Shown: positions 53,684 to 63,185, counted from the stretch's first letter. The stretch: DNA of 64,000 nucleotides from JAVDCA01 sp963819385 (GCA_963819385.1 CAWFVV010000001.1:1255052-1319051), one strand, 5' to 3'. The notes: generated by a model not told the origin, from the letters alone. Program-made: numbers and translations.

Positions 53684-55502
53684 ATCCCATCCGGCTCACC
53701 GGATCGGCGGGCGCTACGTCGATAATGCGCAGCTGGACGCGCGCCTCGCCCTGCCAGCGGTCGACCGACAAGGAGCCGGCCACATGCATCGACTGGCCGC
53801 GGTTCTTGAGCAGCGCGTCGCCGAGCTTCTGACCGACGGCGCGGAACGCGATGGCATTGATGCCGGCGCCGTCGCCGGCGCGCAGCCGCACGCGCACATG
53901 CGCCTGCCCGACCGGGTCCGCATAGGCGATGACGTGGCCCGGCAGCGCGATGATCGGCTCCGGGTTGCCGGCGCCGAACGGGCTCGCGCGGTCGATCAGC
54001 GCGTGGAGCTCCATGTTGGCGCCCGCCGCGCTGACGGCGCCGTCGATCAAGAGCGAGTCCTCGCGCCGCGCGGCCTCGACCGCGGGTGCGAGCGTCTCCT
54101 CAAGGTAGGCGCGGAACGCACCGAGCGCGCCGCGCTTGAGCGTCACACCGGCCGCCATGGCGTGGCCGCCGCCCTTGATGAGCAGCCCCTCCGCCACCGC
54201 GTGGCGCACCGCGCGGCCGATGTCGACGCCCGTGATCGATCGGCCCGAGCCGGTGCCGGTGTCGCCCGGCTCGAGCGCAATCGCGAAGGCCGGCCGGCCG
54301 TACCGCTCCTTGAGCCGCGACGCGACGAGCCCGACCACGCCCGGATGCCAGCCGGCCGCCGCCGTCACCACGACGGCACCCTTCTCGTCGTGGCCGAGCG
54401 CCGCCATGGCCTCGGCTTCGGCCTCGGCGAGCGTCGCCTGCTCGATCGTCTGGCGCTCACGGTTGAGCCGGTCGAGCTCCGCCGCGATGCGCGCGGCCTC
54501 GACCGGATCCTCGAGCATCAGGAGCTGCGCGCCGAGATCGGCGCGGCCGATGCGGCCGCCCGCATTGATGCGCGGGCCGAGCATGAAGCCGAGATGCCAC
54601 GGCTCTGGCGGGCCAGACAGCCGCGCCACGTCCATCAGCGCGGTCAAGCCCGCATGCTCGCGCCGCCGCATGGCGATCAGCCCCTTGGCGACGAAGGCAC
54701 GGTTGAGGCCTTTCAGCGGCACCACGTCCGCGACCGTGCCGAGCGCCGCGAGATGCGTAAGATCGAGCAGGTCCGGCTCCGGCCGCGCCGCGTTCCAATA
54801 GCCGCGCAGGCGCAGCGCGCGATTGAGTGCGACCAGGACGAGGAACGTGACGCCGACCGCCGCGAGGCTGCCGAGCCCCGAGATGTCGTCGAGCCGGTTC
54901 GGATTGACCACCGCGACCGCGGGCGGTAGCTGCTCGTCGGCCTGATGGTGGTCGATCACGATCGCGTCGAGGCCAAGCCGGGCGGCCTCGGCGAGCGGCT
55001 CGTGGCTGGTCGTACCGCAGTCGACCGTGACCAGCAGCTTGGTGCCGCGTTCGGCCAGCGTGCGGATCGCCGGGATATTCGGCCCGTATCCTTCGAAGAT
55101 GCGATCCGGGATGTAGATGAACGGTTCGTTGCCGGCGAGGCGCAGGAACGAGGCGAGCAACGCGGTCGACGTCGCGCCGTCGACATCGTAGTCGCCGAAG
55201 ATCGCAATCGCCTCACGGCGCGTGACCGCGTCGGCAAGGCGCGCCACCGCAGCGTCCATCGCCGTGACGGTGCTCGGATCGGGCATCAGCTTCCGAATGG
55301 TCGGGTCGAGATACGCCTCGACCCCGTCGGGCTCGATGCCGCGGCCCGCGATGACGCGGGCGAGCAATTCGGGCAGGCCGTGCCGCTGCACGATCGACAG
55401 CGCGCGCAGGTTCCCGCGCTCGTCGAGCCGGTCGCGCCACACGCGTCCGGTCGCCGAGCGCTCGACGCCGAGAAAGATGCGGCGATTGGGTTGCGCGTCC
55501 AT
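53682..55502 (-). CDS. recJ: RecJ, single-stranded-DNA-specific 5'-3' exonuclease
   Basis: A 606-aa DHH-family exonuclease acting in recombination and mismatch repair. The motifs are IFGDYDVDGATST (motif I), VTVDCGTTSH, the DHH core AIVIDHHQADEQ, and GPRINAGGRIGRADLG. The DHHA1 domain has IKGGGHAMAAGVTL, and the C-terminal OB-fold ends in VDRWQGEARVQLRIID. Full length. It lies 162 bases downstream of glpX on the same strand. Confidence 0.95.
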   Translation of the reverse strand: MDAQPNRRIFLGVERSATGRVWRDRLDERGNLRALSIVQRHGLPELLARVIAGRGIEPDGVEAYLDPTIRKLMPDPSTVTAMDAAVARLADAVTRREAIAIFGDYDVDGATSTALLASFLRLAGNEPFIYIPDRIFEGYGPNIPAIRTLAERGTKLLVTVDCGTTSHEPLAEAARLGLDAIVIDHHQADEQLPPAVAVVNPNRLDDISGLGSLAAVGVTFLVLVALNRALRLRGYWNAARPEPDLLDLTHLAALGTVADVVPLKGLNRAFVAKGLIAMRRREHAGLTALMDVARLSGPPEPWHLGFMLGPRINAGGRIGRADLGAQLLMLEDPVEAARIAAELDRLNRERQTIEQATLAEAEAEAMAALGHDEKGAVVVTAAAGWHPGVVGLVASRLKERYGRPAFAIALEPGDTGTGSGRSITGVDIGRAVRHAVAEGLLIKGGGHAMAAGVTLKRGALGAFRAYLEETLAPAVEAARREDSLLIDGAVSAAGANMELHALIDRASPFGAGNPEPIIALPGHVIAYADPVGQAHVRVRLRAGDGAGINAIAFRAVGQKLGDALLKNRGQSMHVAGSLSVDRWQGEARVQLRIIDVAPADPVSRMG

Positions 55503-55664
55503 GGATCAGGATCGTCGATCACAGGCCGAATCACGGCCTCGATCACCATCCCAGATCACGATGGCAAATAGCAGCCTTTTCGCCACCGCCGGCCTGTGGA
55601 CAACGGTAATCAGCTCAATGCATTTGGGCGTTGAAACTCGGACCCGGCGCCGTCGTGCGGCGCC

Positions 55665-56669
<1,005 letters not shown>

Positions 56670-56723
56670 TTGGTTACGCTCCTTGTCTCGGTTCCGGCCG
56701 GCGCCAAGCGGCACCAGACGCAC

Positions 56724-58049
56724 TCAGTTCTTCTCGATACGGATGACCTGCGGCGTGCCCGCAATGACACCCTTTTTCCGGATCGCCTTCAAGGCTCGCC
56801 GTACCGCGTCCTCGCTGGTCGCGTAGGTAATAAGGATAACCGGCGCGGGCGCGGCCGGGCTCTTCGGGTCGTCCCCGCCATGCGGCTGGGCGCCATGATG
56901 CCGTTGCATGATCAATTCAAGCGAGATGTTCTCATTGGCCAAGAGCTTGGCGATGGCCGCGAAGGTACCCGGACGGTCGACCGCCGCGAGCCTTATATAA
57001 TACCCGCCTTCATGACGCTGCATTGGCGCCCGTTTGACGGGGGCAAGCCGCGCACACGGGCGGCCGAACGGCGCCGTGCGCACCCCGCGCGCGATGTCCC
57101 CGATGTCGGCGACCACTGCCGACGCGGTCGCCTGACCACCCGCACCGGGGCCGACCAGGGTGATCGGCGCAAAGCCGTCGGCGTCGATCGAGACCGCATT
57201 GGTGACACCCATCACCTGCGCGATGGCGCCGTCCTTGGGGATCATGGTCGGATGCACGCGCTGCTCGATCCCCTTGTCGGTGCGCACCGCGACGCCGAGC
57301 AGCTTGACCCGGTAGCCGAGCTCGTCGGCGGCTTCCAGGTCCTCGGGCGCGATCGAGGAAATGCCTTCGACGAAGACGGCGCTCTCGTCGACCTTGGTCC
57401 CGAACGCGATGCTCGCCAGGATCGCGAGCTTCTGCGCAGTGTCATGCCCCTCGACGTCGAAGGTCGGGTCGGCCTCCGCATAGCCGAGCTTCTGCGCGTC
57501 CGCGAGGCAGTCGGCGAACGAAAGCTTCTCGCGCTCCATGCGGGTGAGGATGTAGTTGCAGGTGCCGTTGAGGATGCCGGAAATGCGCGCGACGGAATTG
57601 CCCGCGAGCCCCTCGCGCAGCGTCTTCACCACCGGGATCGCGCCGCCCACGGCTGCCTCGAAATTGAGCGCCACGTGCTGCTTCTCGGCGGTCGCCGCGA
57701 GCGACAGGCCGTGCTTGGCGAGCAGCGCCTTGTTGGCGGTGACGACCGACTTGCCGGCCGCGAGCGCCGCCTGGATCGCGCTTTTGGCCGGGTCGCCGGC
57801 ACCGCCCATCAGCTCGACGAATACGTCGATCTCGGGATCGGTCGCGAGCGCGAGCGGATCGCGCACCCACCTGAGCTTGCCGACGTTGACGGCCCGCTTC
57901 TTCGTTTTCGAGCGCGCCGTGACGGCGACCACGTCGATCGCGCGCCCGCAGCGCGCCACCAGCGCCGCGCGCTCGCGGCCGATCAAGTCGATGACGGCGG
58001 TGCCGACCGTTCCAAGCCCGGCAATACCCACTTTGAGCGGGGCAACCAT
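56724..58049 (-). CDS. hom: Homoserine dehydrogenase
   Basis: A 441-aa enzyme that reduces aspartate semialdehyde to homoserine for threonine and methionine. The N-terminal Rossmann motif is GIAGLGTVGTAV, the catalytic domain shows GILNGTCNYILTRM and YAEADPTFDVEGHDTAQKLAIL, and the C-terminus is an ACT domain (GGYYIRLAAVDRPGTFAAIAKLL) for allosteric control. Start at 58049 chosen because the upstream open frame has no homologous character. It starts 34 bases after the aminotransferase stop. Confidence 0.96.
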   Translation of the reverse strand: MVAPLKVGIAGLGTVGTAVIDLIGRERAALVARCGRAIDVVAVTARSKTKKRAVNVGKLRWVRDPLALATDPEIDVFVELMGGAGDPAKSAIQAALAAGKSVVTANKALLAKHGLSLAATAEKQHVALNFEAAVGGAIPVVKTLREGLAGNSVARISGILNGTCNYILTRMEREKLSFADCLADAQKLGYAEADPTFDVEGHDTAQKLAILASIAFGTKVDESAVFVEGISSIAPEDLEAADELGYRVKLLGVAVRTDKGIEQRVHPTMIPKDGAIAQVMGVTNAVSIDADGFAPITLVGPGAGGQATASAVVADIGDIARGVRTAPFGRPCARLAPVKRAPMQRHEGGYYIRLAAVDRPGTFAAIAKLLANENISLELIMQRHHGAQPHGGDDPKSPAAPAPVILITYATSEDAVRRALKAIRKKGVIAGTPQVIRIEKN

Positions 58050-58083
58050 GCGGTGGGTAACCTGACGATGGCCGCCGAAAGAC

Positions 58084-59301
58084 TCAGCGGCGTTTGGCGA
58101 GGGGGACGACGTTGTGCAACTTTTCCGGCGCCGATTCAAGGAACCGGCGGACATTGCGGGCGGCCTGGCGGATGCGCTGCTCGTTCTCGACCAGCGCGAT
58201 GCGCACGAAGCCCTCGCCGTGCTCGCCGAAGCCGATGCCGGGCGAGACCGCGACCTCGGCCTTCTCGACCAGCAGGGTCGCAAACTCGATGCTGCCGAGC
58301 GTGCGGAACCCCTCCGGCATCGGCGCCCAGGCGAACATCGAGGCGCGCGGCGGCGGGATATCCCAGCCGGCGCGGCTGAAGCTTTCGACCAGAACGTCAC
58401 GGCGGCGCTTGTAGGTTTCGCGCATCTCGACGATGCAGTCGTCGGGCCCGTTGAGCGCGGCGGTCGCGGCGACCTGGATCGGCGTGAAGGCGCCGTAGTC
58501 GAGATAGGACTTCACGCGCGCCAAGGCCCCGATGATCCGCTCATTGCCGACCGCGAAGCCGATGCGCCAGCCCGGCATCGAATAGGTCTTCGACATCGAG
58601 GTGAACTCGACCGCCACGTCCATCGCGCCGGGCACCTGCAGGATCGAGGGCGGCGGAACGTTGTCGAAATAGACCTCCGCGTAGGCAAGATCGGACAGCA
58701 CGATCAGATTGTGCTTCTTCGCGAACGCGATCACGTCGCGATAGAAGTCGAGATCGGCGACATAAGCCGTCGGGTTCGCCGGATAGCAGACAACGAGCGC
58801 GAGCGGCTTCGGGATCGAATGGTTGCAGGCGCGCTCGAGCGCCTCGAAGAACTGCGGCGTCGGGTCGGACGGAACCGAGCGGATCACGCCGCCCGCCATG
58901 AGGAACCCGAAGGCGTGGATCGGATAGCTCGGATTGGGCACCAGCACCACGTCGCCGGGCGCCGTGATCGCCTGCGCGACATTGGCGAAACCTTCCTTGG
59001 AGCCGAGCGTGGTGACGACCTGCGTGTCGGGGTTGAGCTTCACGCCGAAGCGCCGCGCATAGTACGCGGCCTGGGCGCGGCGCAGCCCTGGAATGCCTTT
59101 CGAGGACGAATAGCGGTCGGTGCGCGGCTTGCCGACGGTATCGCGCATCTTCTCGATCACGTGGGCGGGCGTCGGCAGGTCGGGATTGCCCATGCCGAGA
59201 TCGATGATATCGGCCCCGTCGTTGCGCGCCTTGGCCTTGGCCCGGTTGACGGTCTCGAACACATAGGGCGGCAGGCGGCGGATGCGATGAAACTCGTCCA
59301 T
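58084..59301 (-). CDS. Class I/II aminotransferase, AlaC/LL-DAP aminotransferase type
   Basis: A 405-aa PLP aminotransferase. It begins RRLPPYVFETVNRAKAKAR, typical of the AlaC subgroup. The substrate loop IIDLGMGNPDLPTP, CYPANPTA, and the PLP lysine in SMSKTYSMPGWRIG are visible. AlaC makes alanine from pyruvate; related enzymes use diaminopimelate. Coupled with hom. An upstream ATG at 59367 would add 22 weak residues, so the start at 59301 is preferred. Confidence 0.9.
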   Translation of the reverse strand: MDEFHRIRRLPPYVFETVNRAKAKARNDGADIIDLGMGNPDLPTPAHVIEKMRDTVGKPRTDRYSSSKGIPGLRRAQAAYYARRFGVKLNPDTQVVTTLGSKEGFANVAQAITAPGDVVLVPNPSYPIHAFGFLMAGGVIRSVPSDPTPQFFEALERACNHSIPKPLALVVCYPANPTAYVADLDFYRDVIAFAKKHNLIVLSDLAYAEVYFDNVPPPSILQVPGAMDVAVEFTSMSKTYSMPGWRIGFAVGNERIIGALARVKSYLDYGAFTPIQVAATAALNGPDDCIVEMRETYKRRRDVLVESFSRAGWDIPPPRASMFAWAPMPEGFRTLGSIEFATLLVEKAEVAVSPGIGFGEHGEGFVRIALVENEQRIRQAARNVRRFLESAPEKLHNVVPLAKRR

Positions 59302-59424
59302 GGTCCCGATTTCCCAGGCTTTTCGCGGCGGCGCGGCGACTCTTTCGGGGGGCGACGCGCCGGCCACCTTGTACCACGGCAGGTCGGTTTCCTCGACCCT
59401 GCCGAAGCACGGCTGCTTCGCTAT

Positions 59425-59811
59425 TTATTGATCCCTTGTATCAATCTTCTGATCTGTCTTGATGATCTCATTGGTCTTTTGCAGGGCGACGCCCTGCTTT
59501 TCCTGGCGCTCGCGCAGCGCCATCAGCTCGGCCTCGGCCTTCTTCTGTTCCTCCTGGGTCATCACCACGTCATTGCGCGGCGGCGGCATGTCGTGGACGG
59601 CCGGATAGGCGGCCGGCGCTGCGGGCTGTTGCGGAGTACCGGGCGGCATGCCGCCGAGCTCGGTTGGCATCCTGCTGAACGTGGACGAGCAGGCACCCAG
59701 CGCCAAAGCCAACACGAGCGCGGGCAGAGGCTTGCGCCCCGCCTTCGCGGCTGCAGCAACGATTTCGCTCGCGCGCCCGCGGCCCGTTCGCGACTTCGAC
59801 ACCATATTCAT
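59425..59811 (-). CDS. Small lipoprotein of unknown function
   Basis: A 128-aa protein with a lipoprotein signal (PALVLALALGAC), the Cys being the lipid-anchor site. The mature part has a Pro-rich stretch (GGMPPGTPQQPAAPAAYP) and a charged coil (TQEEQKKAEAELMALRERQEKQ). Start at 59811 or 59805. It is upstream of the aminotransferase on the same strand, conserved in this position as far as I recall, function unknown. Confidence 0.72.
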   Translation of the reverse strand: MNMVSKSRTGRGRASEIVAAAAKAGRKPLPALVLALALGACSSTFSRMPTELGGMPPGTPQQPAAPAAYPAVHDMPPPRNDVVMTQEEQKKAEAELMALRERQEKQGVALQKTNEIIKTDQKIDTRDQ

Positions 59812-60102
59812 CCAGAATGCGGTTCCCCGAACAGCCCCGGGTGACCGAAACTGCCTAATCTTCCATTGCGGCAAAATTAGTCCGCTCAATGGGTTATCGG
59901 GGCGCCAACTCCCCATCCCGGCCCAGCGTCCCGCGCGATCACCTCGCGCGGGGCTGCTCCTGATCATCACCCTTGCCCTCCCCGCCGCTCATCTCCTCTA
60001 CCACGCGCCCCGCTGCACCGGCCCGACGCCGGAAGACAGGTGCGCGATCGGAGGGAAGGTGTTCAGAGCCAACACGTCAGCTCGCACCTATCGGGGGAGC
60101 CC
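59812..60102. other. Gap between the lipoprotein gene and the phage-type methyltransferase
   Basis: About 290 bases, the junction between housekeeping genes and phage-derived genes. No tRNA, direct repeat or integrase is visible. A small + strand frame with a hydrophobic stretch (GLLLIITLALPAAHLLYH) exists near 59960, but there is too little to call a gene. Confidence 0.4.
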
Positions 60103-61047
60103 GTGAATGTCCTCGATCTCTTTTCCGGCATCGGCGGCTTCTCACTCGGACTTGAGCGAGCCGGAATGCGCACCGTCGCATTCTGCGAGATCGAACCGTT
60201 CGCCCGCGCCGTCCTCGCCGAGCACTGGCCTGACGTGCCCTGCGCCGACGACATCACCACCCGAGAATTCCGAGAGGGCGAAGCCGACGTCATCTGCGGC
60301 GGCTTCCCCTGCCAGGACATCAGTCTTGCCGGGCCCGGCGCCGGTCTTGCCGGCGAGCGTTCGGGACTCTGGCGGCAGCTACTTCGAGCCATTCGCTTGG
60401 TACGACCGCGCTACGCAATCGTGGAGAACGTGGCAGCGTTGCTTGGTCGAGGGATGGGGACTGTTCTCGGAGACCTGGCCGAGATCGGGCATGATGCGGA
60501 GTGGCATTGCGTTCCGGCGGCCGCCGTTGGTGCCCCTCACAGACGCGACCGAGTCTGGATCGTGGCCCACCCCAATGGCCGTGGACGGTCGGAGGGGCAA
60601 TCAGCCGCCGCGGCCATGGGACACCGGCGTCCCGCTGGCGCAGGCAGTGGCGATGTGGCCGACGCCATCGGCGAGAGATTGGAAGGGCGCCCCCCTCTCA
60701 GCGGATACCTTGCCGACGAACTCGCGGCCCTTGAACGAAATGGTTCGGGCCCGGCAGTGGTCGACGCCGACAGCTACGCGGCGCGGTGCGCGCAAGGACC
60801 CGATGTCACGACGGCCGGGGGGCGGCGCCCGCGATCTGGCGAACGATGTAGCCGCGGCGGGCACACCTGGCGCTTTGAACCCGACGTGGGTCGAGTGGCT
60901 CATGGGGTATCCGCTCGGGTGGACCGCCTTAAAGGGCTCCCGACGTGGGTCGAGTGGCTCATGGGGTATCCGCTCGGGTGGACCGCCTTAAAGGGCTGGG
61001 CAACGCCGTCGTCCCGAAAATCCCGGAAATCATCGGGCGAGCTTTGA
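60103..61047 (+). CDS. Phage-type DNA (cytosine-5-) methyltransferase with a scrambled C-terminus
   Basis: A 314-aa m5C methyltransferase. GTG start at 60103 after GGGGGAG. Motifs are LDLFSGIGGFSLG (I), the catalytic GGFPCQDIS (IV), AIVENVAALLGRG (VI) and HRRDRVWIV (VIII). The target-recognition part follows, with VARVDRLKG-like residues (SARVDRLKGL) near 60935. The expected motif X (GNAVVP) is out of frame because a 59-bp tandem duplication at 60881-60998 shifts the reading. The last 35 residues therefore come from another frame. Its gene body carries a second open frame of protein-like character. Confidence 0.85.
   Translation: MNVLDLFSGIGGFSLGLERAGMRTVAFCEIEPFARAVLAEHWPDVPCADDITTREFREGEADVICGGFPCQDISLAGPGAGLAGERSGLWRQLLRAIRLVRPRYAIVENVAALLGRGMGTVLGDLAEIGHDAEWHCVPAAAVGAPHRRDRVWIVAHPNGRGRSEGQSAAAAMGHRRPAGAGSGDVADAIGERLEGRPPLSGYLADELAALERNGSGPAVVDADSYAARCAQGPDVTTAGGRRPRSGERCSRGGHTWRFEPDVGRVAHGVSARVDRLKGLPTWVEWLMGYPLGWTALKGWATPSSRKSRKSSGEL
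60107..60991 (+). CDS. Overlapping +1-frame phage protein inside the methyltransferase gene
   Basis: A 294-aa open frame starting at ATG 60107, four bases after the methyltransferase start and shifted by +1. It is not random: the text SPARTSVLP, FEPFAWYDRATQSWRTWQ, FSETWPRSGMMRSGIAF, PPLVPLT, SGSWPTP and NPTWVEWLMGYPLGWTALKG matches a family of phage proteins of unknown function that I recall from many prophages. The methyltransferase motifs are intact in the other frame over the same bases. The natural C-terminus lies in the second copy of the 59-bp duplication. Whether it is translated is unknown. Confidence 0.5.
   Translation: MSSISFPASAASHSDLSEPECAPSHSARSNRSPAPSSPSTGLTCPAPTTSPPENSERAKPTSSAAASPARTSVLPGPAPVLPASVRDSGGSYFEPFAWYDRATQSWRTWQRCLVEGWGLFSETWPRSGMMRSGIAFRRPPLVPLTDATESGSWPTPMAVDGRRGNQPPRPWDTGVPLAQAVAMWPTPSARDWKGAPLSADTLPTNSRPLNEMVRARQWSTPTATRRGARKDPMSRRPGGGARDLANDVAAAGTPGALNPTWVEWLMGYPLGWTALKGSRRGSSGSWGIRSGGPP
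60881..60998. repeat. 59-bp tandem duplication
   Basis: Two identical 58-base copies (60881-60938 and 60940-60997) beginning CCGACGTGGGTCGAGTGGCT, with one C between. Period 59 is not a multiple of three, so the reading frame of both overlapping genes changes across it. Removing one copy restores GLGNAVVPKIPEIIGRAL in the methyltransferase frame. Confidence 0.95.
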
Positions 61048-61072
61048 TGCGCGCTTATACGGAATTATAGCG

Positions 61073-61621
61073 ATGAAACAACAGCTTGAACGCGTCGACA
61101 GAATGACTGAGCCACTTGTGGCCGGTCGCCATTACCTCGTGTGGACGGTGCACGGCCAGTGGCAGCACATGCTTCGGGACTGGCCAGTCGTAGGGCCGCG
61201 CCACAACGACAAAGAGTTCTTCAATTTCTCGGCCGAGCACTACCACATCGATTCGCGCTTCTTGCCTCTCAAGGCGAAGTACCGCGGCGACACCCTTATG
61301 TATCCGCTTCACGCGCATGAAGCTCGGTCGTGGTCAAACGCGCCAGCCGTGCCGCTCGGAGAGCCGATGCTGCGCAAGCGTAAATGCGTGAAGGCCGAAA
61401 TCGAAGTCATCATTCCCTGGCAGCGCAAAACCGACGTGCTCTTTGAGATGCACGCTCACTACGCCGGACAGCAATGCGCCAGCGGGAAGGCCGGCTGGAT
61501 TTGCCCCCACCGCAAGGCTTCGCTCGGCAACGTGCAGCCCATCGACGGCGTGATTACCTGCCCGCTTCACCTGCTCAAGATCGACGCCGAGACCGGCGTC
61601 GTCTTACCCATCCAATCTTAG
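61073..61621 (+). CDS. Phage-type protein with a Rieske [2Fe-2S] motif
   Basis: A 182-aa protein. Near the C-terminus CPH-x16-CPLH (WICPHRKASLG to VITCPLHLLKID) is a canonical Rieske cluster motif C-x-H-x(15-17)-C-x-x-H. The N-terminal half (GRHYLVWTVHGQWQHMLRDWPVVGPRHND) is of the kind I recall from phages of Rhizobiales. The redox partner and role are unknown. It follows the methyltransferase gene in the same direction. Start 61073 or ATG 61103. Confidence 0.72.
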   Translation: MKQQLERVDRMTEPLVAGRHYLVWTVHGQWQHMLRDWPVVGPRHNDKEFFNFSAEHYHIDSRFLPLKAKYRGDTLMYPLHAHEARSWSNAPAVPLGEPMLRKRKCVKAEIEVIIPWQRKTDVLFEMHAHYAGQQCASGKAGWICPHRKASLGNVQPIDGVITCPLHLLKIDAETGVVLPIQS

Positions 61622-61633
61622 GGGATCACCACA

Positions 61634-61879
61634 ATGCCTGCCGACCACATCAACATTCAAGCACCCGAACGCTTCGACATTGACTCGATGCCCTATCGGG
61701 ACCGGCTCGAAATCGAAAAGCTCAAGATCGAGTTGAGGCAGATGCGGGGGCATTACGACGCTCTTCGGCAAAACCTCGAAGCCATCTTCAATCGGATCGA
61801 GTGCGGGCAGACCGCCGAGCTGCACTTCTTCGACGGCCGCGTGTTTGTCATCACCGGAAAAATACGCGGCGACAAATAG
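61634..61879 (+). CDS. Small phage-type hypothetical protein, coiled-coil
   Basis: An 81-aa protein beginning 12 bases after the Rieske-type gene. Central residues (YRDRLEIEKLKIELRQMRGHYDALRQNLEAIFNRI) form a probable coiled coil. No recognisable domain. Ribosome site GGGGATC upstream. Confidence 0.6.
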   Translation: MPADHINIQAPERFDIDSMPYRDRLEIEKLKIELRQMRGHYDALRQNLEAIFNRIECGQTAELHFFDGRVFVITGKIRGDK

Positions 61880-61901
61880 TACAACAGCAAGGAGATACAC
61901 C

Positions 61902-62207
61902 ATGGGCTGGGCCGTTGCATACCTAATGATGATCCCGCTGTGGCCGCTGTTCGCGCTGTGGCGCGGCTACGCGATCTCGCTTCTGTGGGGCTGGTTCGTC
62001 GCCCCCACGTTCGGCCTCTCGCCCCTCTCGATCCACGCCGCCATCGGCCTCATGCTTGTCATGGGCGCGATCAAGAGTGTCGACTATCAGCGTGATGATC
62101 GGGAAGCCTCGGAAAAATTAGGGTGGTCGCTTGCCATCGGCATTCTTGGCCCAGGGCTCATGATCGGCACCGGCTGGGTTTGGAAGTGGCTTCAATGGGG
62201 AATGTGA
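61902..62207 (+). CDS. Small membrane protein, phage-type
   Basis: A 101-aa protein with a strong ribosome site (AAGGAGATACACC before ATG 61902). Three hydrophobic segments (AYLMMIPLWPLFALW, ISLLWGWFVAPTFGL, SLAIGILGPGLMIG). No signal peptidase site. Its stop overlaps the start of the next gene (ATGA). Function unknown; could be holin-like, but no evidence for that. Confidence 0.6.
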   Translation: MGWAVAYLMMIPLWPLFALWRGYAISLLWGWFVAPTFGLSPLSIHAAIGLMLVMGAIKSVDYQRDDREASEKLGWSLAIGILGPGLMIGTGWVWKWLQWGM

Positions 62208-62800
62208 TGACAGATTATCGAATAGGTAAATGTCGCTGGTGCGAGGAGCACACCGACATTTACCGTGGGCTTTGCGACGACTGTAGCTCTCACACGGTCT
62301 ACTGCCGCATCTGCCGGCGACGTGTTGGGGACGACAGTCGATGTCGCCACGTCTTCCAGGACAAATGGTTCGAGTGGTCCGGCTCGGGGACGGGCTGGGA
62401 GCCGACACGGTCGGTCAAATCCGCCTTCTTCGATCTACTCACCCTTATGCCGGGCGGGTTCGCGGCCGACCTTCGCGCAGCGATCAAGGGCGGGAAATTC
62501 CACACCTGGATGGTTGCCCCCATGATTGGGGGAGGCGGCCACCTTTCGCTTTACGGCATGCCGATCGACAAAGAATACGGCGACGACATCATCGCGCTTG
62601 GCGAGCGTGCGGATGCCGAGCGCGTAGGCGACGGATACCACTGGATCGCTAGCCTTTACGAACGAGACACCGCCAAGGCGAACCGGCTCACGATCGTGTG
62701 GATAGACGAGTGGTCCCGGAATCAAGTCCCTCATGTTGGTGCTTGGTTTTGGCATCAGCCGCCGAGCGTGGGCGCGTCAACAATCAACAAAGGGGAATGA
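62207..62800 (+). CDS. Phage-type protein with Cys-rich zinc-finger-like N-terminus
   Basis: A 197-aa protein. The N-terminus has CRWCEEH, LCDDC, CRICRRRVGDDSRCRH, i.e. several C-x-x-C pairs suggesting two zinc sites. The rest (FDLLTLMPGGFAADLRAAIKGGKFHTWMVAPM) is not recognised. ATG 62207 overlaps the upstream stop. Confidence 0.6.
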   Translation: MTDYRIGKCRWCEEHTDIYRGLCDDCSSHTVYCRICRRRVGDDSRCRHVFQDKWFEWSGSGTGWEPTRSVKSAFFDLLTLMPGGFAADLRAAIKGGKFHTWMVAPMIGGGGHLSLYGMPIDKEYGDDIIALGERADAERVGDGYHWIASLYERDTAKANRLTIVWIDEWSRNQVPHVGAWFWHQPPSVGASTINKGE

Positions 62801-62804
62801 CACA

Positions 62805-63185
62805 ATGAGAGCCTCGCTTGCCGTCGTCGCACTGGGTCTGACCCTTGCGGCTTGTTCCAACGAAGCGGACGTTGCCTCGTACAACCTCTCCCAGGCGGCG
62901 GACAATTTCGGCATCAACCGCCGGATCGTATTCTACAACGGCATCACCGGTGCCTACATGCTTGAGATCGAGGGCCTGTGTTCCATCGGTCGCGGCGATT
63001 CCGTCCCGAAGGAGATCACCGTCACCTGCAAGACGTCGCCGACCGACTACAAGAAACATTTCCTCGGCCTGTCGGACAACGTGACCTTTTTCTCGGAGCA
63101 GCTCGACGCCGCGAAGGTCAGCACCTTCCACTACAGGGTGACGTTCAATCCGTCCGTGATCGTCCCAAGCATCGACGTCCGGTAG
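62805..63185 (+). CDS. Phage-type lipoprotein
   Basis: A 126-aa protein with a lipoprotein signal (ASLAVVALGLTLAAC, Cys 17). The mature part (FGINRRIVFYNGITGAYMLEIEGLCSI, EITVTCKTSPTDYKKHFLGLSDNVTFF) is beta-rich and resembles a beta-sandwich lipoprotein found in many siphophages, as I recall. Strong AAAGGGGAA ribosome site. Perhaps a surface superinfection-exclusion factor, unproven. Confidence 0.7.
   Translation: MRASLAVVALGLTLAACSNEADVASYNLSQAADNFGINRRIVFYNGITGAYMLEIEGLCSIGRGDSVPKEITVTCKTSPTDYKKHFLGLSDNVTFFSEQLDAAKVSTFHYRVTFNPSVIVPSIDVR

Noticed and set aside
58114..59844. A 576-codon + strand frame opposite the aminotransferase gene
   Set aside because: It has no recognisable domain, and the minus-strand aminotransferase is complete with its PLP lysine.
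59930..60106. A small membrane protein on the + strand before the methyltransferase gene
   Set aside because: Only one short hydrophobic stretch, no ribosome site, and no conserved character.
61902..62207. Holin
   Set aside because: Membrane segments alone do not prove it, and no lysin gene is adjacent in the window.
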